A stretch of DNA of 64,000 bases from assembly GCF_900102345.1 (NCBI RefSeq), contig NZ_FNKB01000001.1:682001-746000 (forward strand), written 5' to 3'. Made by a program: the position numbers and the translations under genes. Below are positions 16,341-25,220 of the stretch, piece by piece (the stretch's first letter is position 1; the number at the start of each line of letters is the position of its first letter). The notes under the pieces were generated by a model. That model had not been told where the DNA came from. It saw nothing but the letters and a program-made list of their open reading frames with translations, and ran no database searches. This stretch comes from Leucobacter chromiiresistens. Its GTDB lineage: Bacteria; Actinomycetota; Actinomycetes; Actinomycetales; Microbacteriaceae.

Positions 16341-17351
16341 ATGTTCGAAGTCGACATGGAGGGCGTGCGGCAGCGCGCCTCGACGGGGTCGCTCCCCGGG
16401 CGGGAGCGCGTCGGCGAGCTGCTGCGCGAGGCGCACGACCGCTACGCCCCGATGCGGGACGGCGTCGTCGCCGACTACATCCCGGTGCTCGCGAGGGCCG
16501 ATCCCGATCGGTTCGGGCTCTCGCTGATCGGCGTCGACGGCGCGGCTTCGGAGGCCGGCGCCGCGGGCGATCCGTTCACCATCCAGTCGATCTCGAAGGC
16601 GTTCGTCTTCGCGCTGGTCTGCGAGGCGATCGGCCACCACGCCGTGCACGAGCGAGTCGGCGTGAACAACACGGGCCTGCCGTTCAACTCGGTGATGGCG
16701 CTCGAGCTGAACTTCGGCAGTCCGATGAACCCCATGGTCAACGCGGGCGCGATCGCGACGACGGCGATGATGCCGGCGGAGTCGCACGACGAGCGCTGGG
16801 AGGCGATCCGGGGCGGGCTCTCGCGCTTCGCGGGGCGCGAGCTCGCGGTCGACGTCGAGGTGTACGAGTCGGAGATGCGCACGAACACCCGGAATCGTGC
16901 GATCGCGCGGCTTCTCGAGGGCTACGGCCGGCTCGAGCGCGACCCGGCCGTCATCGTCGACATGTACACGCGCCAGTGCGCTCTCACGGTCACGGCGCAT
17001 GATCTCGCCGTGATGGGGGCGACGCTCGCCGATGGGGGCGTCAACCCGGTGACGGGCGTGCGCGTCGTCGCCGAGGAGGTTGCGAGGGATACGCTCACCG
17101 TGCTCGCCTCGTGCGGCATGTACGAGCGCTCCGGCGAGTGGCTCTTCGAGATCGGCCTGCCGGCCAAGTCGGGCGTCTCGGGCGGGATCGTCGCGATCTC
17201 GCCGGGCAAGGGGGCGCTCGGATCGTTCTCGCCGCCGCTCGATCCGGCCGGGAACAGCGTGCGGGGCCAGCGCGCGTGCGCGTTCCTCTCGCGGGCGCTC
17301 GGCCTCAATCTGTTCGCCAGCGGGGTGTCGAGAACGGGGAGCACAGTATGA
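16341..17351 (+). CDS. glsA: glutaminase
   Basis: A 336-residue serine-dependent glutaminase (beta-lactamase-like fold) that hydrolyses glutamine to glutamate and ammonia. ATG 16341 is chosen with GGAG 7 nt upstream. Family motifs are visible: FTIQSISKAF with the Ser-x-x-Lys pair near residue 84, LPFNS, NPMVNAGAI, SEMRTNTRNRA and LPAKSGVSGG. The C-terminal extension present in some homologues (STAS or cNMP domain) is missing. Its TGA overlaps the ATG of the MFS gene, so the two are translationally coupled; the transporter may handle a related amino compound. Confidence 0.93.
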   Translation: MFEVDMEGVRQRASTGSLPGRERVGELLREAHDRYAPMRDGVVADYIPVLARADPDRFGLSLIGVDGAASEAGAAGDPFTIQSISKAFVFALVCEAIGHHAVHERVGVNNTGLPFNSVMALELNFGSPMNPMVNAGAIATTAMMPAESHDERWEAIRGGLSRFAGRELAVDVEVYESEMRTNTRNRAIARLLEGYGRLERDPAVIVDMYTRQCALTVTAHDLAVMGATLADGGVNPVTGVRVVAEEVARDTLTVLASCGMYERSGEWLFEIGLPAKSGVSGGIVAISPGKGALGSFSPPLDPAGNSVRGQRACAFLSRALGLNLFASGVSRTGSTV

Positions 17352-18979
17352 GCAATGCGGAGCAGCGCGCGACGGGCGCGGCGGTGGAGGAGCGCCGATC
17401 CTGGATTCCGATGATCGGGCTCTTCCTCGCGCAGGTGCTGATGTCGTTCAACGTCGCGGCGCTGCCGATCTCGCTCGGCGGGTTCGTCGAGGACTTCGGC
17501 GTTCCCCCGACCACGGCGAGCACCACGATCGTGGTGTACGGACTCGCGGTCGCCGCGCTCGTGATGACCGGCGCGAAGCTGGGGCAGCGCATCGGGTGGG
17601 TGCTGATCTTCCGCATCGTCGTCGTCGCGTTCGCCGGATCGTCGTTGCTCATGATCTTCTCGCCCTCCATCGAGTGGGCGATCGGCGGGCAGGTGCTCGC
17701 CGGCGCCTCCGCAGCGATCATCGTGCCGTCGCTCGTCGCCCTCATCGCCGAGAACTACCGGGGGGATCAGCAGGCCACCGCGGTGGGTTCGCTCGGCTCG
17801 GCCCGTGCCTTCTCGGGGGTCAGCGCCTTCCTGATCGGCGGCACGCTCGGCACCCTGGTCGGGTGGCGCCCGGTGTTCCTCATCACGCTCGGTCTCGCGG
17901 TCGCGGTGTTCGCGCTGAGCTTCCGCCTGCGATCCGACCGCGGTGATCGCTCCGTGCGCATCGACGTCGTGGCCTCCGTGCTCATCGGCGTCGCGATCGT
18001 CATGCTGACGCTCGGGTTCAACAACCTCAACGGCTGGGGCGTGATCTCGGCGCGCGAGGGGGCGCCGTTCTCGGTGCTCGGGCTCTCGCCGGCGCCCGTG
18101 CTAGTGGTGCTCGGCGTGGTGTTCGGTCAGCTCTTCTTCATGTGGACGCGGCGTCGCATGCGCAGCGGCAGAACGCCGCTCGTCGACCTGAGCGTGCTCG
18201 ACCGGCCGCAGGAGCGCGCGGCGATCTACGCCATGTTCATCATCGTGCTGATGGAGGCGGCGGTGAACTTCGCTCTGCCGACCTACATCCAGGTGGTGCA
18301 GGGGCGCACGCCGTTCGACACCTCGCTCGCGATGATGCCGTTCAACCTGACCGTGTTCGTGACGGCCACGCTGATCGTGCGCTTCTACTCCCGGTTCGCG
18401 CCGCGCACGATCGCCCTGTTCTCGTTCGGGCTGACGACGGCGGCGCTCGTGTGGCTCGCGTTCGTCGTGACGAACAACTGGGAGACGATTCCGACGATCG
18501 CCGGGCTCGTCGTCTTCGGCGTCGGCCAGGGGGCGCTCGTCACGCTCGTGTTCAACGTGCTCGTGACCGCCGTGCCGAAGCATCTCGCGGGCGACGTCGG
18601 CTCGATCCGCGGAACGACGCAGAACCTCGCGTCGGCCGTGGGCACGGCCGTGATGGGCGCGGTGCTCGTGACGCTGCTCACCACGGGGGTGGCGCGGGCG
18701 GTCGAGGATCACCCGGAGCTGCCGCCGGAGCTCGTCGCGCAGGTGGATCTCGACTCGGTGAACTTCGTCGGCAACGACGAGCTGCGCGGGGTGCTGGAGG
18801 GCACGACGGCGACGCCCGAGCAGATCGACGCCGCGGTGGCGGTGAACGAGGATCAGCGGTTGCGCACGCTGAAGCTCGGCTTCCTCATCCTCGCCGGCAT
18901 CAGCGCCGTGGCGGCCCTGCCGGCTTCGCGCCTGCCGAGCTACAGGCCCGCCGAGATTCCGGATCCCGAGGCCGAGTAG
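17348..18979 (+). CDS. MFS transporter, DHA2-type (14 helices)
   Basis: A 543-residue polytopic protein with about 14 predicted membrane helices, typical of the drug:H+ antiporter-2 family. N-terminal helices start at about residue 20 (WIPMIGLFLAQVLM). A large loop of about 60 residues (ARAVEDHPELPPELV...) separates the last two helices and is likely external. It is coupled to glsA by an ATGA overlap. Substrate is unknown; export of a toxic compound or an amino-acid derivative would both fit. Confidence 0.88.
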   Translation: MSNAEQRATGAAVEERRSWIPMIGLFLAQVLMSFNVAALPISLGGFVEDFGVPPTTASTTIVVYGLAVAALVMTGAKLGQRIGWVLIFRIVVVAFAGSSLLMIFSPSIEWAIGGQVLAGASAAIIVPSLVALIAENYRGDQQATAVGSLGSARAFSGVSAFLIGGTLGTLVGWRPVFLITLGLAVAVFALSFRLRSDRGDRSVRIDVVASVLIGVAIVMLTLGFNNLNGWGVISAREGAPFSVLGLSPAPVLVVLGVVFGQLFFMWTRRRMRSGRTPLVDLSVLDRPQERAAIYAMFIIVLMEAAVNFALPTYIQVVQGRTPFDTSLAMMPFNLTVFVTATLIVRFYSRFAPRTIALFSFGLTTAALVWLAFVVTNNWETIPTIAGLVVFGVGQGALVTLVFNVLVTAVPKHLAGDVGSIRGTTQNLASAVGTAVMGAVLVTLLTTGVARAVEDHPELPPELVAQVDLDSVNFVGNDELRGVLEGTTATPEQIDAAVAVNEDQRLRTLKLGFLILAGISAVAALPASRLPSYRPAEIPDPEAE

Positions 18980-18985
18980 CGCTGC

Positions 18986-19053
18986 GCCCCCGAGCGGGGC
19001 CCGATGCCGCGCCTCAGGCGCGTCCGGCTGCTCCGGCGCGCCCCCGCAGGGGG
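18986..19053 (+). terminator. series of three GC-rich hairpins after the MFS gene
   Basis: Stems GCCCC/GGGGC (18986-19000), CGCGCC/GGCGCG (19008-19022) and CCCCC/GGGGG (19041-19053) follow each other. Each is short, so this is only a possible terminator region. Confidence 0.3.
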
Positions 19054-19193
19054 TGAGAACTGAACGCGGTGCGACGGCATACCCTCCTTCTATTTCGCGC
19101 ATGCTCTGGACTCGCGTCGAGAAAGTGATACAGTCGTTCAGAAATCGGGCGACGCATGCGCTCGATCCTCGCACCGGAACAAAGGAGTTTCTC

Positions 19194-20696
19194 GTGTCAC
19201 CCGACCTGCACCCCGCCCGCGCGCCCGGCGGCACCGCCGGCGACGCCGGCGCCCTCGCCCCGGGCAAGCTCGGCACCCTCGACATCGTCTTCTTCGTCGT
19301 CTCCGCCGCCGCTCCTCTGACCGTCGCGGTGAGCTCGGCTCCGCTCGCGTTCCTCGTCGGCGGCATCGGCGCCCCGGGAGCGATGCTCGCGAGCGGCGTC
19401 GTGCTCATCCTCTTCGCCATCGGCTTCACCGCGATGTCGCGCTACGTGCGCAATACCGGCGCCTTCTACGCGTACGCGGCAGCCGGACTCGGCAAACCGA
19501 TCGGCGTGGGCGTCGCCTTCATCACGATCGTGTCGTACGCCTTCCTCTGCATCTGCTTCTACGCACTGCTCGGCTTCTTCGCGCAGCTCACGTTCGCCCA
19601 CCTGCTCGGCCTCGACCTGCACTGGGGCGTCTGGTCGATCGCCTCCGTGCTCGCCGTCGGCGTGCTCGGCTACCGGCGCATCGACGTCGGCGCCAAGGTG
19701 CTCGCCGTGCTCCTCACCGCGGAGATCGCCATCCTCCACGTCATCGCGCTCGCCACGATCGCGCAGAACGGGGCGAACATCGCCGAGGCGACCGCCGCCT
19801 CGTTCGACCCCCGCAACGTGCTCTTCGCCTCGGGCGCGAGCGCGCTCTTCGTGTTCGGATTCGGCGCCTTCCTCGGATTCGAGGGCACCGTGATCTACGC
19901 CGAGGAGGCGAAGCACCCGCGACGCACCGTGCCGCGCGCGACCTACGTCGCGATCGCCTTTCTCGCCGTGTTCTACGCGTTCACCTTCTGGTCGCTCACC
20001 GTCGCGTTCGGCGTCGACGGCATCATCGCGCTCGCCCAATCCGAGAACTTCGAGGAGATGATGTTCATCGCCGGTGAGAACGCGCTCGGCGCCTGGGCCG
20101 GGGTGACCGTCGAGGTGCTCATCGTCACCAGCTTCTTCGCGTGCACGCTCGCCTTCCACAACGCCTGCTCGCGCTACCTCTTCTCCCTCGGCCGCGAACG
20201 GCTCCTGCCTGCCGTGCTCGCGCGCACCCACCCCCGCATGCGGTCGCCGTACACGGCGAGCCTCACGCTCACCGCGATCAGCCTCATCGCGATCCTCGCG
20301 GCCGTGCTGGCCGGCGCCGACCCGTTCCTCGGCGTCGGACTCTGGAGCTACGCGATCGGCGTGGCCGGCCTCGTCTTCTCGCAGGGGATCGCCGCGGTCT
20401 CCGTCGTCGGGTTCTTCTGGCGGGATCGCCGCGGGCACGGCGTCTGGGAGGTGGTGGTCGCGCCGATCCTCGGAGCGATCGGGCTGCTCGCCGCCTTCCT
20501 CGTCATCGCCACCCACTTCGACCTCGTCTCCGGCGTCGACGGGCCGATCAACGGGCTCATGCTCGCCTGCGTGCCGCTCGTCTTCACCATCGGCGTCGTC
20601 GTCGCTATCGTGATGAGACGGCGATCGCCGGAGAAGTACGCGGCGCTGACGCAGTCCGTCACGGTCGTGCCCCAGACGGAGACGGAGAACGACTGA
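19194..20696 (+). CDS. APC superfamily amino acid permease
   Basis: A 500-residue permease with about 12 helices. GTG 19194 is chosen because AAAGGAG lies about 7 nt upstream; the frame is open 47 codons further but has no ribosome site there. The first helix region (GKLGTLDIVFFVVSAAAPLT) and the GFEGTVIYAEEAKHPRRTVP segment are typical of the amino acid/polyamine/organocation family. Its stop overlaps the next ATG (TGATG), giving an operon of permease, TetR regulator and DmpA-type aminopeptidase. The substrate is probably an amino acid or small peptide derivative released by that peptidase. Confidence 0.92.
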   Translation: MSPDLHPARAPGGTAGDAGALAPGKLGTLDIVFFVVSAAAPLTVAVSSAPLAFLVGGIGAPGAMLASGVVLILFAIGFTAMSRYVRNTGAFYAYAAAGLGKPIGVGVAFITIVSYAFLCICFYALLGFFAQLTFAHLLGLDLHWGVWSIASVLAVGVLGYRRIDVGAKVLAVLLTAEIAILHVIALATIAQNGANIAEATAASFDPRNVLFASGASALFVFGFGAFLGFEGTVIYAEEAKHPRRTVPRATYVAIAFLAVFYAFTFWSLTVAFGVDGIIALAQSENFEEMMFIAGENALGAWAGVTVEVLIVTSFFACTLAFHNACSRYLFSLGRERLLPAVLARTHPRMRSPYTASLTLTAISLIAILAAVLAGADPFLGVGLWSYAIGVAGLVFSQGIAAVSVVGFFWRDRRGHGVWEVVVAPILGAIGLLAAFLVIATHFDLVSGVDGPINGLMLACVPLVFTIGVVVAIVMRRRSPEKYAALTQSVTVVPQTETEND

Positions 20697-21337
20697 TGGC
20701 AGCTGCCAAGACCGCCCAGCGCCGACGCGACCTGCTCGAGGCGACCACGCGCATCATTAGCGAGCGCGGCCTGTCGGGGGCGAGCGTGCGCGCCGTCGCC
20801 GAACGCGCGCAGGTCAGCGCCGGGAGCGTGCTCTACCACTTCGAGAGCTTCGACCAGCTCGTCGAGGCGGCCGTGCGCGGGGCGATCGGGGAGTTCATCG
20901 ACGCCCGCCGCGCGGTGGCCGAGGGGCATCGCGATCCCGTCGACCGACTCCGTGCCACGATCCACGCCGGCATCCCCGAGCGCATCAGCGACGACCTGCG
21001 CATCGTGTACGAGGCATCGGCGGTTGCCCGCGAGCAGCCGCGGTTCCGCCTCGACATCGCCCTGCTCCTCGAACGGCAGGTCGCGCTCTACACCTCCATC
21101 ATCGACGTCGGCGTAGCCCTGGGCGCCTTCGCGCCGCGCATGGACGTGCCCGCGATCGCCGCCAACCTCGTCGCCCTCGAAGACGCGTACGACCTGTACC
21201 TGCTCGATCCCGACAACTGGCAGCGGGAGACCTACCTCGCCAACACGCTGCAGTTCGCCGAGATCGCACTCGACTGCCGCCTCACCGGCGACCGCACCCC
21301 GCCCGCCGCGCGCACCGACCCCGAGGAGACCGCATGA
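20696..21337 (+). CDS. TetR family regulator
   Basis: A 213-residue regulator. The N-terminal HTH covers about residues 8-55 (LLEATTRIISERGLSGASVRAVAERAQVSAGSVLYHF). The C-terminal ligand domain is of the BetI-like type. It lies inside the operon, overlapping the permease stop by 1 nt and the peptidase start by 4 nt, so it probably autoregulates the cassette in response to the transported or hydrolysed compound. No clear palindrome was found upstream of the permease. Confidence 0.9.
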   Translation: MAAAKTAQRRRDLLEATTRIISERGLSGASVRAVAERAQVSAGSVLYHFESFDQLVEAAVRGAIGEFIDARRAVAEGHRDPVDRLRATIHAGIPERISDDLRIVYEASAVAREQPRFRLDIALLLERQVALYTSIIDVGVALGAFAPRMDVPAIAANLVALEDAYDLYLLDPDNWQRETYLANTLQFAEIALDCRLTGDRTPPAARTDPEETA

Positions 21338-22497
21338 CGACCGCCGCCCAACCCCGCCGCGATTTCCCGCCGCGCGCCCGTGACCTGGGAGTGCCGCTCG
21401 ACGGGGAGCCCGGGCCCGAGAACGCGATCACCGACGTGCCCGGCCTCACCGTCGGCTACACGACGCTCGTCGGCGACGAGCCGGTGGCGACGCGCACCGG
21501 AGTCACCGCGATCCTGCCCCGGGGCGCCGACCTCGCGGGGGCCCCGTGCGCGGCGGGCATCGCCGTGCTCAACGGCAACGGCGAGCTCACCGGCCGCAGC
21601 TGGATCGAGGAGGCCGGTCAGCTGCAGACGCCCATCGCGATCACGAACTCGCACGCCGTCGGGGCCGTGCACCAGGGCGTGGACGAGTGGATGGCGGAGC
21701 GACACGCGGCGGCCGCGGCCCAGTGGATGCTGCCGGTGGTCGGCGAGACGTGGGACGGCTACCTGAACTCGATCAACGCCGGCGCCGTGCGGCCCGAGCA
21801 CGCTCGCGCCGCCCTCGACTCGGCGGCCTCCGGCGCGATCGCCGAGGGCAACGTGGGCGGTGGCACTGGCATGAACTGCTACGGATTCAAGGGCGGCACG
21901 GGAACCTCCTCCCGCGTCGTGCGCGCCGGCGAGCAGCAGTGGACGGTGGGGGTGCTGCTCCAGGCGAACTTCGGATCGCGGCGCGAACTGCGCGTCGTCG
22001 GCCGCCCGCTGGGGCGCGACTCGGCGGCGCCGTGCCCCATGGAGGCGAGCGATTGGTTCGAGCGCGAGGTCGAGGCGGCGGGCGGCGCCCCGCTCGGCGC
22101 CGCGGTGCCGGGCGCGGGCAGCGTCATCGTCGTCGTCGCGACCGACGCCCCCCTCCTCCCCGACCAGTGCCGCGCCCTCGCGCGGCGCGTGCCGCTCGGC
22201 CTCGCGCGCACGGGCACGACGGGGAGCCATTTCTCCGGCGACATCTTCCTCGCGTTCTCCACCGCGAACGAGGGCGCGCTGAGATCGCGGATGGGCACCC
22301 CCGGCGGCACGGTCGAGACCCTCGCCCACGTAAGCTGGGGCGCCATCGACGCGCTCTACACCGCCGTGGTCGAGGCGACCGAGGAGGCCGTGCTGAACGC
22401 GCTCGTCGCGGCGCGCGACATGGAGGGCCGAGACGGCCACGCCAGCTTCGCGCTGCCCCACGACGAGGTGCGCGACGCGTTCGCCGGGGCGGCGTAG
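21334..22497 (+). CDS. P1 family (DmpA/BapA-like) aminopeptidase, self-processing Ntn hydrolase
   Basis: A 387-residue member of the DmpA/P1 family: L-aminopeptidase D-esterases or beta-peptidyl aminopeptidases. Conserved blocks include NAITDVPGLTVGY, ITNSHAVG, EGNVGGGTGMNCYGFKGGTG and FSGDIFLAFSTAN. The nucleophile is predicted to be Ser263, freed by cleavage at Gly262-Ser263 within GAGSVIVVVATDAP, giving alpha and beta chains. There is no signal peptide, so it acts in the cytosol. Coupling to the permease suggests uptake then cleavage of peptides with D- or beta-amino acids; the exact substrate is inference. Confidence 0.9.
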   Translation: MTTAAQPRRDFPPRARDLGVPLDGEPGPENAITDVPGLTVGYTTLVGDEPVATRTGVTAILPRGADLAGAPCAAGIAVLNGNGELTGRSWIEEAGQLQTPIAITNSHAVGAVHQGVDEWMAERHAAAAAQWMLPVVGETWDGYLNSINAGAVRPEHARAALDSAASGAIAEGNVGGGTGMNCYGFKGGTGTSSRVVRAGEQQWTVGVLLQANFGSRRELRVVGRPLGRDSAAPCPMEASDWFEREVEAAGGAPLGAAVPGAGSVIVVVATDAPLLPDQCRALARRVPLGLARTGTTGSHFSGDIFLAFSTANEGALRSRMGTPGGTVETLAHVSWGAIDALYTAVVEATEEAVLNALVAARDMEGRDGHASFALPHDEVRDAFAGAA

Positions 22498-22544
22498 CTG
22501 GCGGAGCGGAGCGGCTGCCGCGGCGCTCGCGGTGCGGCGGCGCC

Positions 22545-23330
22545 TCAGTCGATGCCGGCCCGCAGCGCCTCCTGCACGGCTCGCGGCGCCCCCTGCTCGA
22601 ACGGGGCGCCGTGGCCGGGCAGCAGCAGCTCCGCTTGGGTGCGTGCGAGCTGGTCGAGGGAGCGGAACCCGAGATCGGCGTCCGCCGTCGCCGCGCGTGC
22701 GACCAGGCGCGGACCCCGCTTGCCCGTGTACGGGTCGTAGGTGACGAGCGCGTCGCCGCTGAACAGCACGTCTACGGGAGACCCGCCTCGCGAGGCCCGG
22801 TACTGCAGCGCGCAGTGCCCGAGCGTGTGTCCGGGGCTGAACACGGGGGCGAAGGCGCGCGTGGCGGCCTCGCGGTCGAGGATGCCCCGGTGCTCCGCGA
22901 CGCCGCGCACGCCGAGTGCCCCCGCGGCGACCATGCGCCCGAGGCCGGGGACCGCCGCGGGGTAGCGCAGCGGGTACCTGAGGCGCGCGGACTGATGCGC
23001 GTAGCGGTAGGGGTGCCTCAGCAGCGGCGCATCGGCGTCGTGCACGTAGACCGGCACGCCGTGATCGTGCTGCAGCTCCCTGCAGAGGCCCACATGGTCG
23101 AAGTGCGCGTGCGTCAGCAGCACCGCGACGAGATCTCGGGGCCGGTGCCCGAACATCGTCAGCGCCTCCGCGAGCAGGCGCCGGCTCCCCGGCAGCCCGG
23201 CATCGACGAGCACGGGCCCCTCCGCCGCGTCCACGAGGTAGCAGTTCACGTTCGCGCGGGTGATCATGGCCACGTCGTCGGCGACGAGGCGCACGCCGTC
23301 GCCCGGCGGGGCGGAGCCCGCCTCATCCAC
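22545..23330 (-). CDS. metallo-beta-lactamase fold hydrolase
   Basis: A 261-residue protein from GTG 23330. It has the metal motif THAHFDH (residues about 74-80), a further His in SPGHTLGH, Asp in FSGDA and His in LLPGHG, all expected for a dinuclear zinc site. Glyoxalase II-like and lactonase-like members have this spacing. The start overlaps the preceding gene by 8 nt, so it is the third gene of the alcohol dehydrogenase operon. It might hydrolyse a thioester or lactone formed in the same pathway; this is inference. Confidence 0.9.
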   Translation of the reverse strand: MDEAGSAPPGDGVRLVADDVAMITRANVNCYLVDAAEGPVLVDAGLPGSRRLLAEALTMFGHRPRDLVAVLLTHAHFDHVGLCRELQHDHGVPVYVHDADAPLLRHPYRYAHQSARLRYPLRYPAAVPGLGRMVAAGALGVRGVAEHRGILDREAATRAFAPVFSPGHTLGHCALQYRASRGGSPVDVLFSGDALVTYDPYTGKRGPRLVARAATADADLGFRSLDQLARTQAELLLPGHGAPFEQGAPRAVQEALRAGID

Positions 23331-23892
23331 GACGGCGCCCCCGCAGCAGCAGCGACCCGACGAGGGCCGCCCCGAGCACCCAGGGGCCGGCGACGATCAG
23401 CGGATCCAGCCAGGCGTGCCGGAGGTCGACGCGGCCCCTCCCGAAGCGCGAGCGCACCGGGTGGGCGCGCAGTTCGGCGAGCACGCCCGTCTGCGTCACG
23501 GGGTTGTCGGGGCGCGGGGTGGCGAACGAGCGCAGGTGCGCGCCGACCGCCTCGACGCGATCGCCGAGCACGAGGAGCAGCCAGCGCGTGTTCTTCCCCT
23601 CGCCGAAACGGCGATACGCGAGGCGGCGGATCGATCCCGACACCCCGTGCAGGGGCTGCGCGGTGCCGAACACCGGAGGCAGCGTCTCGTGCTCGATCGA
23701 GCGCTCGCGGCGGCCGTCGTCGTGCTGGCGCTCGGGGAACTCCCAGTGCGCGCCGGTCGGCTGCGGCTCGGCGGTCTCCATCGGCCACGAGGGCCGCTGC
23801 GCGGCGTCGAGGTCGGCTCCCCAGCCCGGGATGCGCGCCCGCAGCTGGTCGGAGGAGGGCGCCCGGTTCGGGTGTTCGGCGCGATACGGCAT
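23323..23892 (-). CDS. protein of unknown function with C-terminal membrane helix
   Basis: A 189-residue protein, ATG 23892 with GGAG 9 nt upstream inside the dehydrogenase gene end. The N-terminal 70 residues are polar and rich in Pro, Trp and Glu. A compact middle region (GVSGSIRRLAYRRFGEGKNTRWLLLVLGDRVEA in part) precedes one C-terminal membrane helix (VAGPWVLGAALVGSLLL) and a basic end. No catalytic motif is seen. It sits between the zinc dehydrogenase and the metallo-hydrolase and is surely co-transcribed with both. Confidence 0.75.
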   Translation of the reverse strand: MPYRAEHPNRAPSSDQLRARIPGWGADLDAAQRPSWPMETAEPQPTGAHWEFPERQHDDGRRERSIEHETLPPVFGTAQPLHGVSGSIRRLAYRRFGEGKNTRWLLLVLGDRVEAVGAHLRSFATPRPDNPVTQTGVLAELRAHPVRSRFGRGRVDLRHAWLDPLIVAGPWVLGAALVGSLLLRGRRRG

Positions 23893-23896
23893 GGTG

Positions 23897-25045
23897 CTAC
23901 TCCGTTCCCGTGAGAATGACCGGCTTGATGCAGTCGTCGAGTTTCGAGGAGAACAGGTGGTACCCCTCGGCGATGTGCTCCAGTGGAATGCGGTGCGTCA
24001 GCAGCTCGCCCGGGTGCACGTCTCCGTTGCGGATGTGCTCGAGCAGGCGCGGCCACTGCCGCTTCACCGGCGCCTGGTTCGCGCGGATCGTCAGCCCCTT
24101 GTTCATCGCGTCTCCGAACCGGATCGCGGAGGGGAGCGGCCCGTACGCCCCCAGCACCGCCACGCGGCCGCCCTTGCGAGCCGAGTCGATCGCCCAGTTG
24201 AGCGCCACCGGGGATCCGCCCTGCAGCTTCAGCTTCGCGGCGGTGACGTGCTGCAGCACGCCGCCGTCGGCCTCGGCCCCGACCGCGTCGATGACGACGT
24301 CGGCCCCGAGCCCGTCGGTGAGCCGCTTCATCTCCACGACGACGTCGCGATGGTCGCCGATGGCGACGGTCTCGGCGAACGCGAACGTGCGGGCCTTCTC
24401 GAGCCGGTAGTCGAGGTGGTCGACCACGATGACGCGGCCGGCGCCCATGAACCAGGCGGAGCGCGCGGCGGCCAGCCCGACGGGCCCGGCGCCCAGCACG
24501 ACCACGGTCTCGCGCTCCGCGATCTCGCCGAGCTGCGCCCCGAAGTATCCGGTGGAGAACGCGTCGGTCAGCATGAGCGCGTCGTCGTCGCTCAGCCAGT
24601 CGGGGATCACGGCGGGGCCGACGTCGGCGAACGGAACGCGCACGAGCTCCGCCTGCCCGCCGTCGTAGCCTCCCGCCGAGTGCGAGTACCCGTAGATGCC
24701 TCCGATGGCGGTCGCGTTCGGGTTGACGTTGTGGCAGTTCGACAGCAGTCCGCGCGCGCAGAAGTAGCAGGAACCGCAGGAGATGTTGAAGGGCACCATC
24801 ACCCGGTCGCCCGGCGACAGGCTCTCGACCGACGACCCCACCGCTTCGACCACTCCGACGATCTCGTGCCCGAAGGTGTGGCCGATCCGGGTGTCGGGGA
24901 TCAGCCCGTGGTAGAGGTGCAGATCCGATCCGCAGATCGCGGCCCGCGTCACCCTGACGATCGCGTCGTTCGGGTGCTCGATCCTCGGGTCCGCCTTGTT
25001 CTCGACGCGCACCTGGTACGGGCCGCGGTACGTCATTGCTCTCAT
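23897..25045 (-). CDS. zinc-dependent alcohol dehydrogenase (MDR superfamily)
   Basis: A 382-residue medium-chain dehydrogenase. ATG 25045 is chosen since GGAGGAG lies about 7 nt upstream; 112 codons of open frame before it are not coding. The catalytic zinc Cys is in AICGSDLHLYHG, with GHEIVGVVEA following. The structural zinc site is CGSCYFCARGLLSNC and the cofactor loop is VVLGAGPVGLAA. The long-form layout resembles glutathione-independent formaldehyde dehydrogenase relatives. It is divergent from a TetR gene (175-bp shared region), which likely controls it. Confidence 0.92.
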   Translation of the reverse strand: MRAMTYRGPYQVRVENKADPRIEHPNDAIVRVTRAAICGSDLHLYHGLIPDTRIGHTFGHEIVGVVEAVGSSVESLSPGDRVMVPFNISCGSCYFCARGLLSNCHNVNPNATAIGGIYGYSHSAGGYDGGQAELVRVPFADVGPAVIPDWLSDDDALMLTDAFSTGYFGAQLGEIAERETVVVLGAGPVGLAAARSAWFMGAGRVIVVDHLDYRLEKARTFAFAETVAIGDHRDVVVEMKRLTDGLGADVVIDAVGAEADGGVLQHVTAAKLKLQGGSPVALNWAIDSARKGGRVAVLGAYGPLPSAIRFGDAMNKGLTIRANQAPVKRQWPRLLEHIRNGDVHPGELLTHRIPLEHIAEGYHLFSSKLDDCIKPVILTGTE

Positions 25046-25220
25046 CTCGTGCCTCCTCCCTCCACCCTGCGAGCTCGGCGCGGCGAGTGAGAGTGCCTTG
25101 CCAGGGCGAGTCGAGTGAGGTAACGGACCCGGGGGTGGGGGATGATGTTCCTCAGCGAGACAGATATCTTGGAACGGGCCAGATGGCTCGGGCCGAGGCA
25201 GTGATACCGAGGGGGAGCCC

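Noticed and set aside
22498-24410. A plus-strand open frame of more than 600 codons opposite the metallo-hydrolase and dehydrogenase genes
   Set aside because: Low-complexity Arg/Ala composition and opposite to three genes with clear motifs; treated as antisense shadow.
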